Positions 1 through 11,900 of a stretch of 64,000 nt of DNA are shown here, piece by piece. This DNA is from Blumeriella jaapii. Lineage: Eukaryota; Ascomycota; Leotiomycetes; Helotiales; Drepanopezizaceae. Each line of letters starts with the position of its first letter. Position 1 is the first letter of the stretch. Both the position numbers and the translations under genes were made by a program. The stretch covers positions 434,001 through 498,000 of the forward strand of contig VWND01000015.1 of the NCBI GenBank assembly GCA_009599575.1, in the 5' to 3' direction. The notes beneath the pieces were generated by a model. That model was not told the DNA's origin and did no database searches. It saw nothing but the letters and a program-made list of their open reading frames with translations.

Positions 1-182
1 TGTTGCTAGTCGATGAGTCTGTAGGAATTGTCTCCGGTTCGAAAAGGCTCGGGTCGTGGACAGGCGTTGTTGCCACGACGATCGCGGTTCAGAGGTTGAA
101 CGTTGGTAGGTACTGTACATGAAGGTTCGAGATTCCGAGCTTATTTTCGCCTCAGGCATGCAAAACAGCTGGAGATAATCTA
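1..182 (+). promoter_or_regulatory. Upstream region of AIM24
   Basis: No coding sequence is visible here. It is the short 5' flank of AIM24 as far as the window edge and carries one copy of the GTACTGTAC-type motif that recurs between genes in this window. No specific regulatory site is claimed. Confidence 0.3.
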
Positions 183-1491
183 ATGTTTGGAGAGCTCACG
201 CGTTCCCCTCGACCAATTCTACGAGCAGCCATGCGCGGTCGAATACCGCTGGACAATGTTGTCCGAAGCTTTCGGCAGCTTCAACGCCCTTGTGTTGGAG
301 GATATGGTCGGCGGTCCATGCAAATCAGCGCAACGCCTACAACGGAGTCCCCGATACTGAGAGGGGATGTCCTCAGTAGCTCTGTCGACGCTTCTCTGGA
401 CGCTTCAGGTGGGTATCCTCTTGTCACATTCGCTGGAACAGCGGTGCTAATGTGTCCGCGATTCCCAGATGCTCGATTCGAAGTTCTAGGCGCGCCATAT
501 TCTCTTTTGTCCGTTTCGTTATCAGCTTCCCAAAAGTTATACACAAGGAGGGGTACATTGGTAGGACTGAGTGGAAAGGCAGAGAATGTGAGCAGACTCA
601 GCTTGTGTTAAAAGATTGGTGGCTGAAATGGAGAAGACGCAGTCGACCTTATCCATACTGGAACCATTTCGACGAGCCGCCCTCGGTATACCTTTTCTGT
701 ACCAGAGAATCTCTTCGACGAGTCCCCTGATTGCTTTAATATCAACAAAGTCGCCCCTTACTTCTTTCACTGTATTACATCTCGACGGAACCGTGGACTG
801 GATGGTGGCGCAACGGAACGCATTGTTGGCCTGGACGGGTCACACACTTGCCGTATCTCCTACGGTTAACAGGGAAATGAGTCTCGCTCATTGGGGTAAT
901 TCAGAGGTTACAGGAAGAGGGCTTGTTGCTTTGGCTGGATCTGGGCAGGTCTACCAAATCAAGCTCAAAGCAGGAGAGGAATATGTGGCACATCCAGGCA
1001 ACGTTGTCGCATATACGATTACTCAACACCCTCCGTTGCCATACAGACTACACTCATCAAGTCTACGATTTCAGATCCCGAGTCTTGGACTTGGGCGTTT
1101 CGTGCAGGACGTCAAATTTTTTCGGGTGATGAAGGAGTCCGATACTTGGAGGCGGGTCACTAAGCTGCTGTTTACTCTAAGAACGGCAGCCCGGAGAACC
1201 ATTTGGGGGGATCGACTGTTCTTGAAGTTCCACGGTCCGACCACCATTCTGATGTCTTCGCGGGCATCGCGTATCAGCGATGTCTTGACCTCGAGAGACG
1301 TCAACGAGATAGCCGATACTGAGGCTGGCGCTGTTCAAAACGCTGCCACGTTGGCCAGTAAACGCAGCGAAGCCGAAGAGAGGACCCCGGAACAGTTCAC
1401 GGATGTACCTACTGGCTTCCATGTGGCGGAAGTCAGTCGAGATGGAAGTGTGAAGTTTGGAGACGCTAAACCGACGACGAAGACGAGGTAG
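183..1491 (+). CDS. AIM24: AIM24-family mitochondrial protein
   Basis: Two exons, 183-587 and 643-1491, give about 417 aa. The 55-nt intron (GTGAGC...CGCAG) joins codons so that SGKAEN runs straight into [12 protein letters not shown], as in the family; reading through it hits a stop. The N-terminus is rich in Arg and Ser and poor in acidic residues, as expected of a mitochondrial presequence. The body matches the AIM24 domain, including the C-terminal [20 protein letters not shown] stretch near residue 330. In yeast, Aim24 is an inner-membrane protein that supports MICOS integrity and respiratory growth; that role is carried over by family, not shown here. Length is normal and I see no defect. 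Confidence 0.9.
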
Positions 1492-3064
1492 AGCATGTAG
1501 TATTTGAGCAAAGGACTATTGTGTAGTACTCAGTAGTATTCGGTTGCTTTAGTGGAATGCGGTTGCTCAATTTGCGCAAAACTCAAATCAGGGGGTGGAA
1601 TACGAGGCTCTCAAATGTTTGGTCTCATGGGGGGTGGGTGGTTTTGGTGGTCTCCGGGGAGAAAAAAAAAAGCTCTTGAAATTTGACTCAATTGTTGAAG
1701 ATGGTCATGCTCAATTTTTCGTAGTATCACTCCGTACAAAACTTCGGCATCACAAGCAATTGCGATCCCGCTCGCTTGACTATACAATGGCGTACAGAAT
1801 ATACTATTATTAAGGTTTGGTCGGTCTTTTGACTTTACTTTGACGATTTAGGAAGTCAGATCAGCAATTTCCTGCTCGACTCCATTACGCAGTTAACCTA
1901 GCAACCTACCTCTGTCTGTTAAGAGTTCACATAGAACTCTTTCAAACGTAGGTTTATCTTCCGCCAATGCCCAAGGAACAAAGCACTATTATACTTCGCT
2001 TGCATTTGGATCATAGTGATGCTTCACAATAGTAGTTGCAACCTTCTGGCCGCTCGCCGGCTCGGATCTCAAGCTTCGACTAGAGATCTACTTTCATGAA
2101 TACAGAAAAACGAAATGCTCACTCCAGATTGACTACGAGAATTGGAGCAAAGGGCACATAAAAGGGTTGCATTGGGGACCGAGATCAGGACAGCATCGCT
2201 ATTCCAGGCAGGGGATAGAACGGTTATTTTGAGATAAAAACATGAACGGGCGTAGGAAAGCTTCTACGAAAACTCAAGTATATGATAGATAGGATCTTTC
2301 CGACTAAGTCAGCCGAGGCAATAGCACCGAAGCTTGAGAAGGCAAAACTGAAACTGCAACGATGGACGGGTTGTCAGCTGTATGGAAGCATCCACAGCTG
2401 AGAGAGCGCAAGAATTGTGAATTTCGGAATCAGGAGTAGCATGTACGCCCGCAGAAATTTGGTGTGCAATATGGAAGGAACGGCACAGCTAGAAGCACCT
2501 CGATCCCACCCACAGCAGGAAGACGATGGCCGAAGAGGTAGGTGGGTCGACTATCGTAGATAAATGAGATGGAAAATCCGTGCTTGACATGAAGACTAAA
2601 GACCAGAAATTCCTACAGGAAAAAGTAATGTGACAAACCGGCCAGTTTTTGCGTATGACATTACTACTAGAACTTAGAGCGAGCTTAACTGGTTCGTGCA
2701 TATAAACCCGTGCAAATGCTTCTTCGTCTGTTATCCAAAGGAGAGATTGTCACACATTTCTTTTACAAAATTGTTTTATCGAGGGTCTCATGTATGTAAA
2801 ATTCCCCAGCTTAGCACGTCTCCAATGCTCTACCAGAGGCTTGAGGTTGCGCAGTTTCACTGCCCCCTCCAGACGTTAAATGATATCATCATCATCGTCT
2901 AAAGGAGAGATGGAGAAAGAAGAGACCTACAATTTGCTTGATGACATGAATTGCAATTTAGACTAACTTTGAATTAGTTAATCAAGCTTGGGATTTGTTT
3001 GAGTGGAGTTGAGTTCAAGTCGAGTATCTAAGCACCTCCAATTCACCTGAAAATAAAAGTCGTG
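1492..3064. other. Intergenic region, no gene seen
   Basis: This gap of about 1.6 kb lies between the convergent AIM24 and prenylcysteine lyase genes. Only short open frames of about 70 codons without recognisable domains occur. It contains an A-rich run near 1665 and AT-rich stretches; the two 3' UTRs presumably end here. Confidence 0.5.
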
Positions 3065-5101
3065 CTAATGGCTCTCTCTGAGCTTGCGTCTAAGCATATC
3101 TTGCAATGTTCCGAGTCCAATTACAGTCTGTTCTCCACCAGCCGCGACTGTCATTGCCTGCTCCTCGGAGTAGTCGTCCACTATGAGCCGCGCAACATTC
3201 ATGCCCATTAAAGCACTCGTCTCCATGGTGCTTATGAAGCTCTCCATTCCGCTGGTGTAGTAAAAGTCTTGCGCGAGCTCCGACTCCTCGAATTTGTCGC
3301 GGGTAAGTTCGTAAGGAAAGGCTTCCCAGACTTTCGGGTAGTACCAGGTAATTGCATCACCACCATCAGCTTTCACGGTGGTGAGATCTTCTGGAACTAG
3401 AAGCGTGTCAGGAGGTATCAGAACGGGGATTCCGGAATACTCACGCACTGCGGCTAACAACTTCGACAAAAAACTGCTTTTGAGCTTCTTGTGCGAAAAG
3501 ACCCTATACAGATACTCTATCTCCAGCGTACTGGGATTACGGATCTTGCGAAGAATGGTAATGCTGAGAAACTTAGGTTCAAGGAAACTTTCTTCTGATG
3601 CTGTCTCGTATTGACGAGTGGTATAGATTGTAGTGGGAACCTCATCGCCAGGAGCGAGGTTGAAAAACAACGGATTCATGGTTTTCTTGCTTGTGAAAAG
3701 AGTCACATGAAGAGTGACATAGGGTATCTCCTCAGGTACATGCTGTAGAAGACCCCTCTCGATCTCAATATCGGCGTATTGGTAGGGCGCTGCAAGAACG
3801 ATAGTATCGAATGTTTCCTCCTTTGATAAAGCTTCCTGGGTGAGCGGGTCCTTAGTGGTTGACTTGACGTTATACTTGCCGTTGGACTTGGAAATAGAGT
3901 TGATAGTGGTGTTAAGGAGTGTCGTAGTATTCGAAGCCTTTAGCATGCCATCAAAGATTTGCCAGTTGCCACCTTTGATTCCGAGGGCGCCATCAGAAGC
4001 CAAACTGACCATTGTCCCAAGCCCGTTAATATTCGCAAGGTTCTGAGCATAATTGGCTCGAGTCGCAGACTGGACAATATCGGTCGTGAAAGGATGTCCA
4101 ATCTAAAACGGCATCAGCAAAGATCCAGCTTTGAAAAGGGGCAACTAACATTCTTGGCAGCAAGAAACTGCGCTCCAGTTTGAGACGTCACTGATGTCAA
4201 GTCCAATTCAAAAGCTTTGACAGATAATGATCTGAAAGGGAAATGATCGGGTTTATAAAGTTCCAGAAAGCGGCCAATCACCTCGTCCTTGAGACAACGG
4301 GTCTCAACAGGGGCGAGTCCATACTTCCACATGTACTTTGCGGTATCCCAGAAGTTCCAGAAACTCCAGTCATGAGCTTGTTGCGTATAGACGAAACTCT
4401 TCCCATTCCAGATAGCGGTAATGCCTGGGAGGGTTCTCCTAATAGGATTCAGTCCAAACAGAGTACTGGCGTTTCTCAAGATCGTATTTATATTGACGAA
4501 GATACTTGCACCAAGTTCGACTGGCTCTGAGGGGTCGTTAAAGGCATTCACAGTTGTTGAACGACCCCCGACGTAGGAGTTACGTTCGAAGACTGTAACA
4601 TTGACTGCAACACCTGATGTACTGGCGAACTGCTGCAAGTAGTATGCAGTAGAGCTTCCAGCGGCTCCAGCTCCTGCAGAGATAAGTTAGCCATGGCAAC
4701 TCAAGTTACAAGATTTCAGTCCGTCGAGAAACACGAAACCTGTCTGGTCATTCTGGCTAGTAAATTCGATCGGAACGATAGGCCCAATTCAGTGATTGGA
4801 AATGGACTAGAGATAGTACTAGCTCGGAGACAACCTTTGGTGCGTAACGTCGATACTGGGCAATTTCAAAAGTAACCTGAATGGTCTAGAATGGAAATGC
4901 ACACGTAAAAATCATAGCTCGTAGATGAGCCATTCCCTGACAAGAAAACAACATACCAATGACTGCAACACGTTTGGCATTAGCATTTGTAGTCCCGGGG
5001 GCACCGGCCGTCTCAGCGAGCACTTGGTGTCCGTGAACATGATTTTGCATGCATTGAGGTGCGATAAGGAGAGTGAGCACGACGTTCCAACTTGCGCGCA
5101 T
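3065..5101 (-). CDS. Prenylcysteine lyase (FAD-dependent)
   Basis: Three exons, 5101-4957, 4673-4150 and 4102-3065, give 568 aa. The enzyme oxidatively cleaves the thioether of farnesyl- or geranylgeranyl-cysteine released by turnover of prenylated proteins, usually in the lysosome/vacuole or secretory system. The N-terminus has a hydrophobic stretch (LTLLIAP) that looks like a signal peptide. An FAD-binding dinucleotide motif, VAVIGAGAAGSS, spans the first splice junction at about residues 46-57, and the intron phase rebuilds it exactly. NYAQNLANINGLGTMVSLA and the C-terminal SGMESFISTMETSALMGMNVA-like region match the family. The first intron is long (283 nt); the second is 47 nt. Assignment to prenylcysteine oxidase/lyase is strong; the substrate is inferred. 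Confidence 0.88.
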
Positions 5102-5848
5102 TGTGAAGATGGTATCGAAACAAGTTTGGAGAGCAAACGATGCGTGTCGAATGTCAAGGCGTCCTCATCGGGGTGTTATCAATGTTCCTGTCCCGGTTCT
5201 CGGTAACTGCCCATGTCATCACGTGCACTGACCAACTTTTGGGAATATAAATACACAGGAAGTCACCTCTTTTATATTGGATGGATTGAATTTTAATTGT
5301 ACTGTAGAGCGCCACCCTAAGTACAGTACGTACATACTGTACCGGAGGGCCGGTGTCGTATATATTTACATAGATCCTGCGCTCGGCACGTCCTCATGCC
5401 CTTCGGGCAGGCTCCGAAGATGAAGCTTTTCGGCCTGTATTCCTGGACGAGAATTCCGACTAATCAATGTACCGAGAAGTCCAAGGGTCGGTGTCCAAAG
5501 GCACAGCTATCTACAGTGGGTACAGTAGGTGGCTTGCACATACCGGCAAAACAGTACTATAACATCAAGAACAAAAGGGCTGGGTGTCAGTTTTGTTTAC
5601 TGTACCTATGTTTGCATGTACAGTACATACAGCACTTCTCTCAGCCTCGGGCAGGTCCGTCAGCCTCGCCTGTGCTGGACAGTAAGTCCCGGCACGCGGC
5701 CGCCGTAGTCACCTCACCTCAGTCGCGAGAACTTAGAAACTTCGCGTCTGGATTTTGAAAAGCGCCTTCGCCCAAAGATCTCCAGTTCCCAACCTCGTCA
5801 CGACTTCTAGCACACGCAAAGATCCTGCTTCATTCAGCTGCTTCTACC
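5102..5848. promoter_or_regulatory. Divergent promoter, lyase/CCT6
   Basis: This is the shared upstream region of the lyase (-) and CCT6 (+). It carries several GTAC motifs (about 5323-5342, 5598-5630), a dispersed short repeat seen elsewhere in the window. A 120-codon open frame inside it has no recognisable domain and I do not call it a gene. Confidence 0.4.
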
Positions 5849-7721
5849 ATGTCCGCCGCGCAGCTTCTCAACCCGAAGGCGGAGTCCAGGGTAGGGCTTC
5901 GCAGGCGCAGGGAAATAAAATCTTTACTAACCCTGCCTAGAGGAGAGGAGAAGCTCTGAAAGTCAACATCAGTGCTGGCGAGGGTCTGCAGGATGTCCTG
6001 AAGTCGAACTTGGGTCCATTGGGGACCATCAAGATGTTTGTTTGTCCGGTCCCAAATCTCTATCTGGTCACGGCTAACGGCTCGAAGGCTTGTGGACGGT
6101 GCCGGCGCGGTACGAAAATCTTTCCGCAGTTACGCTCTCCTTTAGCTAATCGGTCGTGTTGTGCAGATCAAACTCACGAAAGATGGAAACGTTCTATTAC
6201 GGGAGATGCAGATCCAAAATCCCACGGCAGTCATGATCGCAAGAGCAGCTACCGCTCAAGATGATATCTGTGGTGATGGCACAACGTCCGTGGTTCTGCT
6301 TGTTGGAGAACTTCTGAAGCAGGCCGACAGATACATTTCGGAAGGCTTACACCCCAGAATCGTCACCGATGGCTACGAGATTGCAAAGACCGAGGCTCTG
6401 AAGGTACATAAATTGGTACTGGACGAGTGGGCCTGTGCTAACCAAAACCCAGTTTCTTGAGACCTTCAAATTGAAGAAAGAAGTCGACCGCGAGCTTCTG
6501 CTATGCGTTGCACGCACATCTCTCTCTACAAAGCTCAATCACACACTCGCCGAGAAGCTCACCCCCGACATTGTCGATGCCGTCCTCGCCATCCGCGAAG
6601 CCCGATTTACACATGGTCGAAATCATGAAGATGCAACACAGAACCGCCTCCGAGACCCAACTCATTCGAGGCCTTGCTCTAGATCATGGTGCCAGACACC
6701 CTGACATGCCAAAGAGGGTGGAAAATGCGTTCATCCTTAGTCTGAACGTTAGTTTGGAGTACGAGAAGTCGGAAATCAACTCTGGATTTTACTACTCAAG
6801 CGCGGAACAAAGAGACAAGCTCGTAGAGAGTGAACGCCGATTTGTGGACGACAAGCTACGAAAGATCGTGGAGTTGAAGAAGGAGGTCTGTGGCAACGAC
6901 CCCAAGAAGGGTTTCGTTATCATCAACCAGAAAGGAATTGACCCCTTGTCTCTCGATGTACTCGTCAAAAATGGAATATTTGCTCTGAGACGTGCCAAGA
7001 GACGCAATATGGAGAGATTGCAATTGATATGCGGTGGCACTGCACAAAACAGTGTGGACGATTTGTCGCCGGATGTTTTGGGATGGGCGGGAAATGTTTA
7101 CGAGCACCAGCTTGGAGAAGAGAAGTATACGTTCATTGAGGATGTCAAGGACCCCAAATCGGTGACAATCCTCATCAAGGGACCCAATCAACACACGATC
7201 ACCCAAATCTCTGATGCGGTTCGGGATGGTCTTCGGAGTGTGTACAACATGATTGTGGACAAGAGTGTTGTTCCGGGTGCAGGTGCTTTCCAGGTCGCAG
7301 TGGCTGCTCACCTGAACAGTGAAGCTTTCCGCAAAACTGTCAAGGGAAAAGCAAAGTGGGGTGTTCAAGCATTTTCGGATGCCATGTTGATCATTCCCAA
7401 GACTCTGGCTGCCAACGCTGGTCATGACGTTCAAGACGCACGTGAGTAGTTTGGTCCACTCGAATCTCCCGTATCTGACCTTTGTGTATAGTTGCCAGTC
7501 TTCAAGACGAGCAAGTCGAGGGAAACGTTGTTGGACTGGACCTGAAATCCGGTGAACCGATGGATCCCATCCTCGAGGGTGTGTTCGATTCGTTCCGTGT
7601 CTTGAGGAACGCAATCGCTTCTAGTTCCGGGATTGCATCGAACCTTCTCCTTTGCGACGAAATGTTGAAGGCGAGACAGATGGGTAGACAAGGCGGACCG
7701 GGTCCAGATATGGATGGTTAA
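5849..7721 (+). CDS. CCT6: T-complex chaperonin subunit zeta (CCT6), apparent frameshift
   Basis: Six exons: 5849-5890, 5941-6035, 6088-6109 (22 nt), 6167-6403, 6453-7441 and 7492-7721, about 538 aa. It is one of eight subunits of the cytosolic TRiC/CCT ring that folds actin, tubulin and other proteins using ATP. The start [14 protein letters not shown], the ATP-site motif GDGTTS, and [17 protein letters not shown] are diagnostic of the zeta subunit. The reading frame changes at about 6594-6600: codons before it read DAVLAI, codons after it read [11 protein letters not shown] one frame over, and no plausible intron lies between. Exon 5 is 989 nt, which fits its splice phases only if the net indel is -2 (or +1). 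CCT6 is essential in yeast, so a consensus error is likelier than a true null. Confidence 0.92.
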
Positions 7722-8543
7722 AAGGTGTTGCGGTTTCAAAGTTTGAGGTCGGCGCGTCCTTCCAGGCAGCGCTGAGTGTTTGGAGCATCTCTTGGTCGAC
7801 GATCTCGCACTGCAATGTACAGTACAGCGCTCATCACTGGGTGGATCAAAGGCGTATGCATCGGATCATAGATGGCGTTAGAAAAGCCTTCGCAAGTAGC
7901 CAATGACAGTGGCACCAGGTATAATGCCGAGAATAATACACGTCCAATCAAGGCCATGTTGTCGCCGAGCATATGTCCATACTTCGTACTGTACTATCCA
8001 TTGCCTAAAAGGTACCCCCAAGAGAATACGGCAAGCGGTTGCAAAGAGCCAAAGTCAATAGACAACTTCCATCATCGTTGTTTACATTCGTCGAGGTCAC
8101 CCATCCAGCAGCGGTTGAATCTGGTTTACATATATCCGCAACTCAACCAACACCATTCTCGCTCTAGATAGAGAGACAGGTCGTGCGAGTACGGGAGCGA
8201 TTGGTATGATAATGATCATCGGCGGTGCAAGCCAACCCCGGGACAGAGTTTCTGCTCCCACAGGAGGTTGCTCGAGCTCGAGCGAGCACCCTTGCTTTAG
8301 GGTAAGCGCAAAAGCCAAGGAAAGCTATCGTGCAACTGTCCTCCTGTCTCGTATATTCGAACACCTCGCGAGCTTCGGCGTATTTATCTTTCCGTGAAGC
8401 TGCAGTGCCGCTCGTCGATTCTTTCTTTGCGTTCCTCCATTGATCCGGTCCAATTGCTCCTTATTTCTTCCTAATTAATGGTCGCGTGTCCGCTGCACCC
8501 TTAGTCACCTCTCCGCGCCTCGAGAGGCCGACTGCGTGTCGCG
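7722..8543. promoter_or_regulatory. Intergenic region upstream of GH47 gene
   Basis: About 820 nt between two plus-strand genes, holding the CCT6 3' end and the mannosidase promoter and leader. A GTACAGTACAG motif sits near 7818 and GTACTGTAC near 7986. No open frame here has recognisable content. Confidence 0.4.
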
Positions 8544-11270
8544 ATGCTACGACTTCGACGATTCCGCGTATTTCTCTTCTTTGCCGTCGTTTCTGTGGTC
8601 CTGATCTTTCATTTGAAAAGGACGAGCGACTGGTCGTACCCGGTACACGCTGGAAAGTCCGCCAAATCCGAGCACGACCACGTCGAACTGGCTCTGGCTA
8701 AAACGAAGCCTGCAAATGCAAATGCAAATGCACAGGAACCCGTCGTCGAACGAACTTCTACATCAGCATCCGCAACGACCACAGCCACGACCATTCCCGA
8801 AGCCGCCTTGCCAGACAAAAAGGCAGAGCCTCCGACGAAAGTTGACGAACAGACGGCGGACGATGAGATACATGCGGTCTCCCCGCCAGGCAGACAGGAA
8901 CTGTCCTCGCCCCGTCCAGAAGCTCCGACAGGTGCCATACACTGGCAGAAGCAAGTGGAAAACTTCCCAGTTCCTGCTGCATCCATCATCCAATTGCCCA
9001 CAGGCGCCCCAAAGAAAATCCCCAAGATTCAGCACAGTTTCAAGGACGAGACTCCGGATGCCAAGAAAAACCGGGAAAAGCGCCAGACAATAGTGAGGGA
9101 TGAGTTCAAAAAAGCATGGAATGGATATAAATCGCAAGCATGGCTTCACGACGAGCTCTCACCCGTCTCGGGCAAGTTCCGTGACCCTTTCTGTGGCTGG
9201 GCGGCAACTCTGGTGGACACCCTGGACACTCTCTGGATCATGGACTTGCGGGAGGAGTTCGAAGAAGCTGCGAAAGCGGTCGATCTGATCGACTTCACCA
9301 CAAGTCCAAGAAATGATATTCCAATGTTCGAGACTACCATCAGATACTTGGGCGGTCTTGTCGCAGCATACGATGTTAGCGGAGAAAAGTACAAAAATCT
9401 CCTGGACAAAGCTGTAGAGCTGGCTGAGGTGTTGATTGGAGCATTTGATACCCCTAACAGGATGCCGGTGCTTTATTACCACTGGAAGCCAGCTTTTGCT
9501 TCCCAGCCACATCGAGCCAGTACGCGATCCAATACCGCAGAAATTGGGTCTCTGTCCATGGAATTTACTAGATTGGCTCAGCTGACCAAGGATCCCAAGT
9601 ATTATGATGCCGTTGCACGGGTGACAAACGCACTTTCAGAATGGCAGGACCGTGGTACGCAACTCGATGGAGTGTTTCCTGATAATGTGGACGCTTCGGG
9701 CTGTAACAAGACTGCGCCTGCTTTGCCGCAACTACCCCCGGAGACGAAATCTACAGACTCTCCTGTTGGGTACCAACCAGTCATCCATGAGACTGATCCA
9801 GGGCCCGCTCAAGCCCGGATAGCTGGTTGGGATGAGTCGAAGGGATTCGGGAATTCCAAGAAGAAGAGGAGCGATCCTGCCGATATCTCTGCAGCAAAGC
9901 AGGCTGTTGGATCTAGGCTTGAGGATTGGGACTGTCCTGCGCAGGGTCTAGCGCCATCTTCAAACTATGGCCGCAACAAATTCGCCATGGGAGGAGGTCA
10001 GGACTCTACTTATGAGTACTTCCCAAAAGTAAGCAAGCACCTCAACCCAGCCACACATCTTCTAAGCTAATGTCTGAAAGCAATATCTTCTTCTTGGTGG
10101 TTTGGAGGGCACGTACCGCAAGCTGTACATGAAGACCGTCGAGGCTATTCGGAAATGGATGCTCTTTCGTCCCATGGTCCCAGACAATCGCGACATTCTC
10201 TTCGCGGGATCTGTCATGACTAATGGAGACCCGGTCCATGACCTGGAGTTGACCGCCGATGTCGATCATCTGACCTGCTTTATTGGTGGCATGGTGGGTA
10301 TGAGTGCAAAGATTTTTGAGATAGATGGTGATCTTGAACTTGCCAAAAAGCTTACAGATGGCTGTGTCTGGGCTTACGAATCAACGGAGTCTGGAATCAT
10401 GCCTGAAGGCGCCGTCGTGTTTCCTTGCCCAACCCCTGACCAATGCACCTGGGATGAAGAGACGTACTGGAAGGCTTTAGATCCCATGGGCTCTCAAAGA
10501 GACAAGATCGTTAAAGAGTATGATGAGAGTAAGAAGAAACTGGAGGATGAAATCAAAGCTGCGGAAGCAGCTGAAGGTGATGCCACGAAACCCGAGCAAG
10601 TTGTCTCTGATACCTCGTCATCTATCTCAGACAATAAATCTTCTGCATCGTTAAAAAATCGCCAATCCTCTCCAAAGGATGACCTTCCAAAACCAATAAC
10701 TCACAACTTCGCCGAGAAGTCCCAAGAGACGGAACTTGAGCTTGAAAGCTTAGCTGGCACTACCGGACATTTGGGTACACAAGCGCCGCCCCCAGCAGCA
10801 GCAGAAATTCCGAGAGATCCCAATCGACCTTTAAATCATACAGAACATGTGAAGGACATGATTCGCCAAAATCGTCTACCTCCTGGATTTGTGAATTTCA
10901 AGTCCAAAACATACATCTTAAGGTAGCTCCCCGACCTCCTGTTGTACTGCTCAGCTAACCCATTCTACCTAGGCCTGAAGCAATTGAGTCGGTGTGGTAC
11001 ATGTATCGTATCACTGGCGACTCATCTTGGCAGGACAAGGGCTGGAAGATGTTTGAAGCCATCATCAACGCAACGTCGACCACATATGGACATTCAGCAA
11101 TCTATGACGTCACGGCGACTGAATCTACTCAACTCGACGAGATGGAAAGTTTCTGGCTAGCAGAGACCCTGAAGTACTTTTACCTCCTCTACTCGACGCC
11201 TGACACGATCAGTCTGGATGATTGGGTGCTAAACACCGAAGCTCATCCGTTCAAGAGGCCAACAATGTGA
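8544..11270 (+). CDS. GH47 class I alpha-1,2-mannosidase
   Basis: Three exons, 8544-10028, 10081-10922 and 10973-11270, give 874 aa. Class I mannosidases remove alpha-1,2-linked mannose from N-glycans in the ER or Golgi, or act in ER-associated degradation. A short cytoplasmic tail and a hydrophobic segment at residues 8-22 indicate a type II membrane protein, followed by a Ser/Thr/Ala/Pro-rich stem. All key GH47 elements are visible: DTLDTLWIM, the acid in [10 protein letters not shown] (about residue 261), the Asp in VDHLTCF (about 554), RPEAIES rebuilt across the last intron (about 776-782), and C-terminal NTEAHPF with its calcium-binding Thr. An acidic/Lys-rich low-complexity insert of roughly 140 residues precedes RPEAIES and makes the protein longer than the usual 500-650 aa. 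Confidence 0.93.
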
Positions 11271-11900
11271 CCTCAAGGATTGGCGGGTATGAGTTGTGGG
11301 TACATAGTAGATGCCAGCCAGCGAGTGTTTTTTATTTGGGTAAAAACAGTTCGGGAGTCTGGGCTTCGGGATACGCGAATTATGGCATTTAGCTGGCCAA
11401 AGAGGAGGATGACATGTATGTGCGCATAGACCTGGCGTTAGGGAATTTTTATTAAGAACGTATCGATGCTACTGAACTTGGGTTCTGTGTTTTGCTACCA
11501 ACCGTTATTGTTGATCGCAATAGCGCGACCGCTTGAACACAATCGCTAATCCTGAAAGTCTTGATGGCCCCGGACGTTGGCTGGGTGTGACCCGCTGGAT
11601 ACCTATGGAGGAGTATTTGAGAACTCGCCATCTGTAACATTCATCTCGAAATTCCTCGTGATCGCCAGGCAAGATTCTCGTAACACTGGAAACAGCCTTC
11701 AGCCCGCTTCTCCGTGTCTGAGCTACTATTTCAGTACTACATCGTGCAAATCAGAGAAAGAGAGGACTTCAGCCCAAAGATCAAACCAAATGTTTCGTGT
11801 GCACCGCAGCAGAGTGCAATATTCCACAACGCCCCGCTATGCCCTTCATCCTAAGTATGCGAGTAATTCAACTAACCTTTACACTTCTCGACCCTGTAGT
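11271..11900. other. Convergent intergenic region
   Basis: This holds the 3' ends of the mannosidase (+) and the nucleoporin gene (-). No coding potential is recognised. Confidence 0.4.

Noticed and set aside
1595..1813. 72-codon open frame after AIM24
   Set aside because: Low-complexity and homopolymer-containing, no domain, no partner exon; treated as chance.
5396..5758. 120-codon open frame between lyase and CCT6
   Set aside because: Overlaps a divergent promoter, contains GTAC repeats and no recognisable domain.
6856..7614. Long minus-strand frame opposite CCT6
   Set aside because: Antisense shadow of a strongly conserved coding exon.
8609..9149. Minus-strand frames opposite the GH47 gene
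   Set aside because: Shadow frames caused by GC-biased codon use of the mannosidase.
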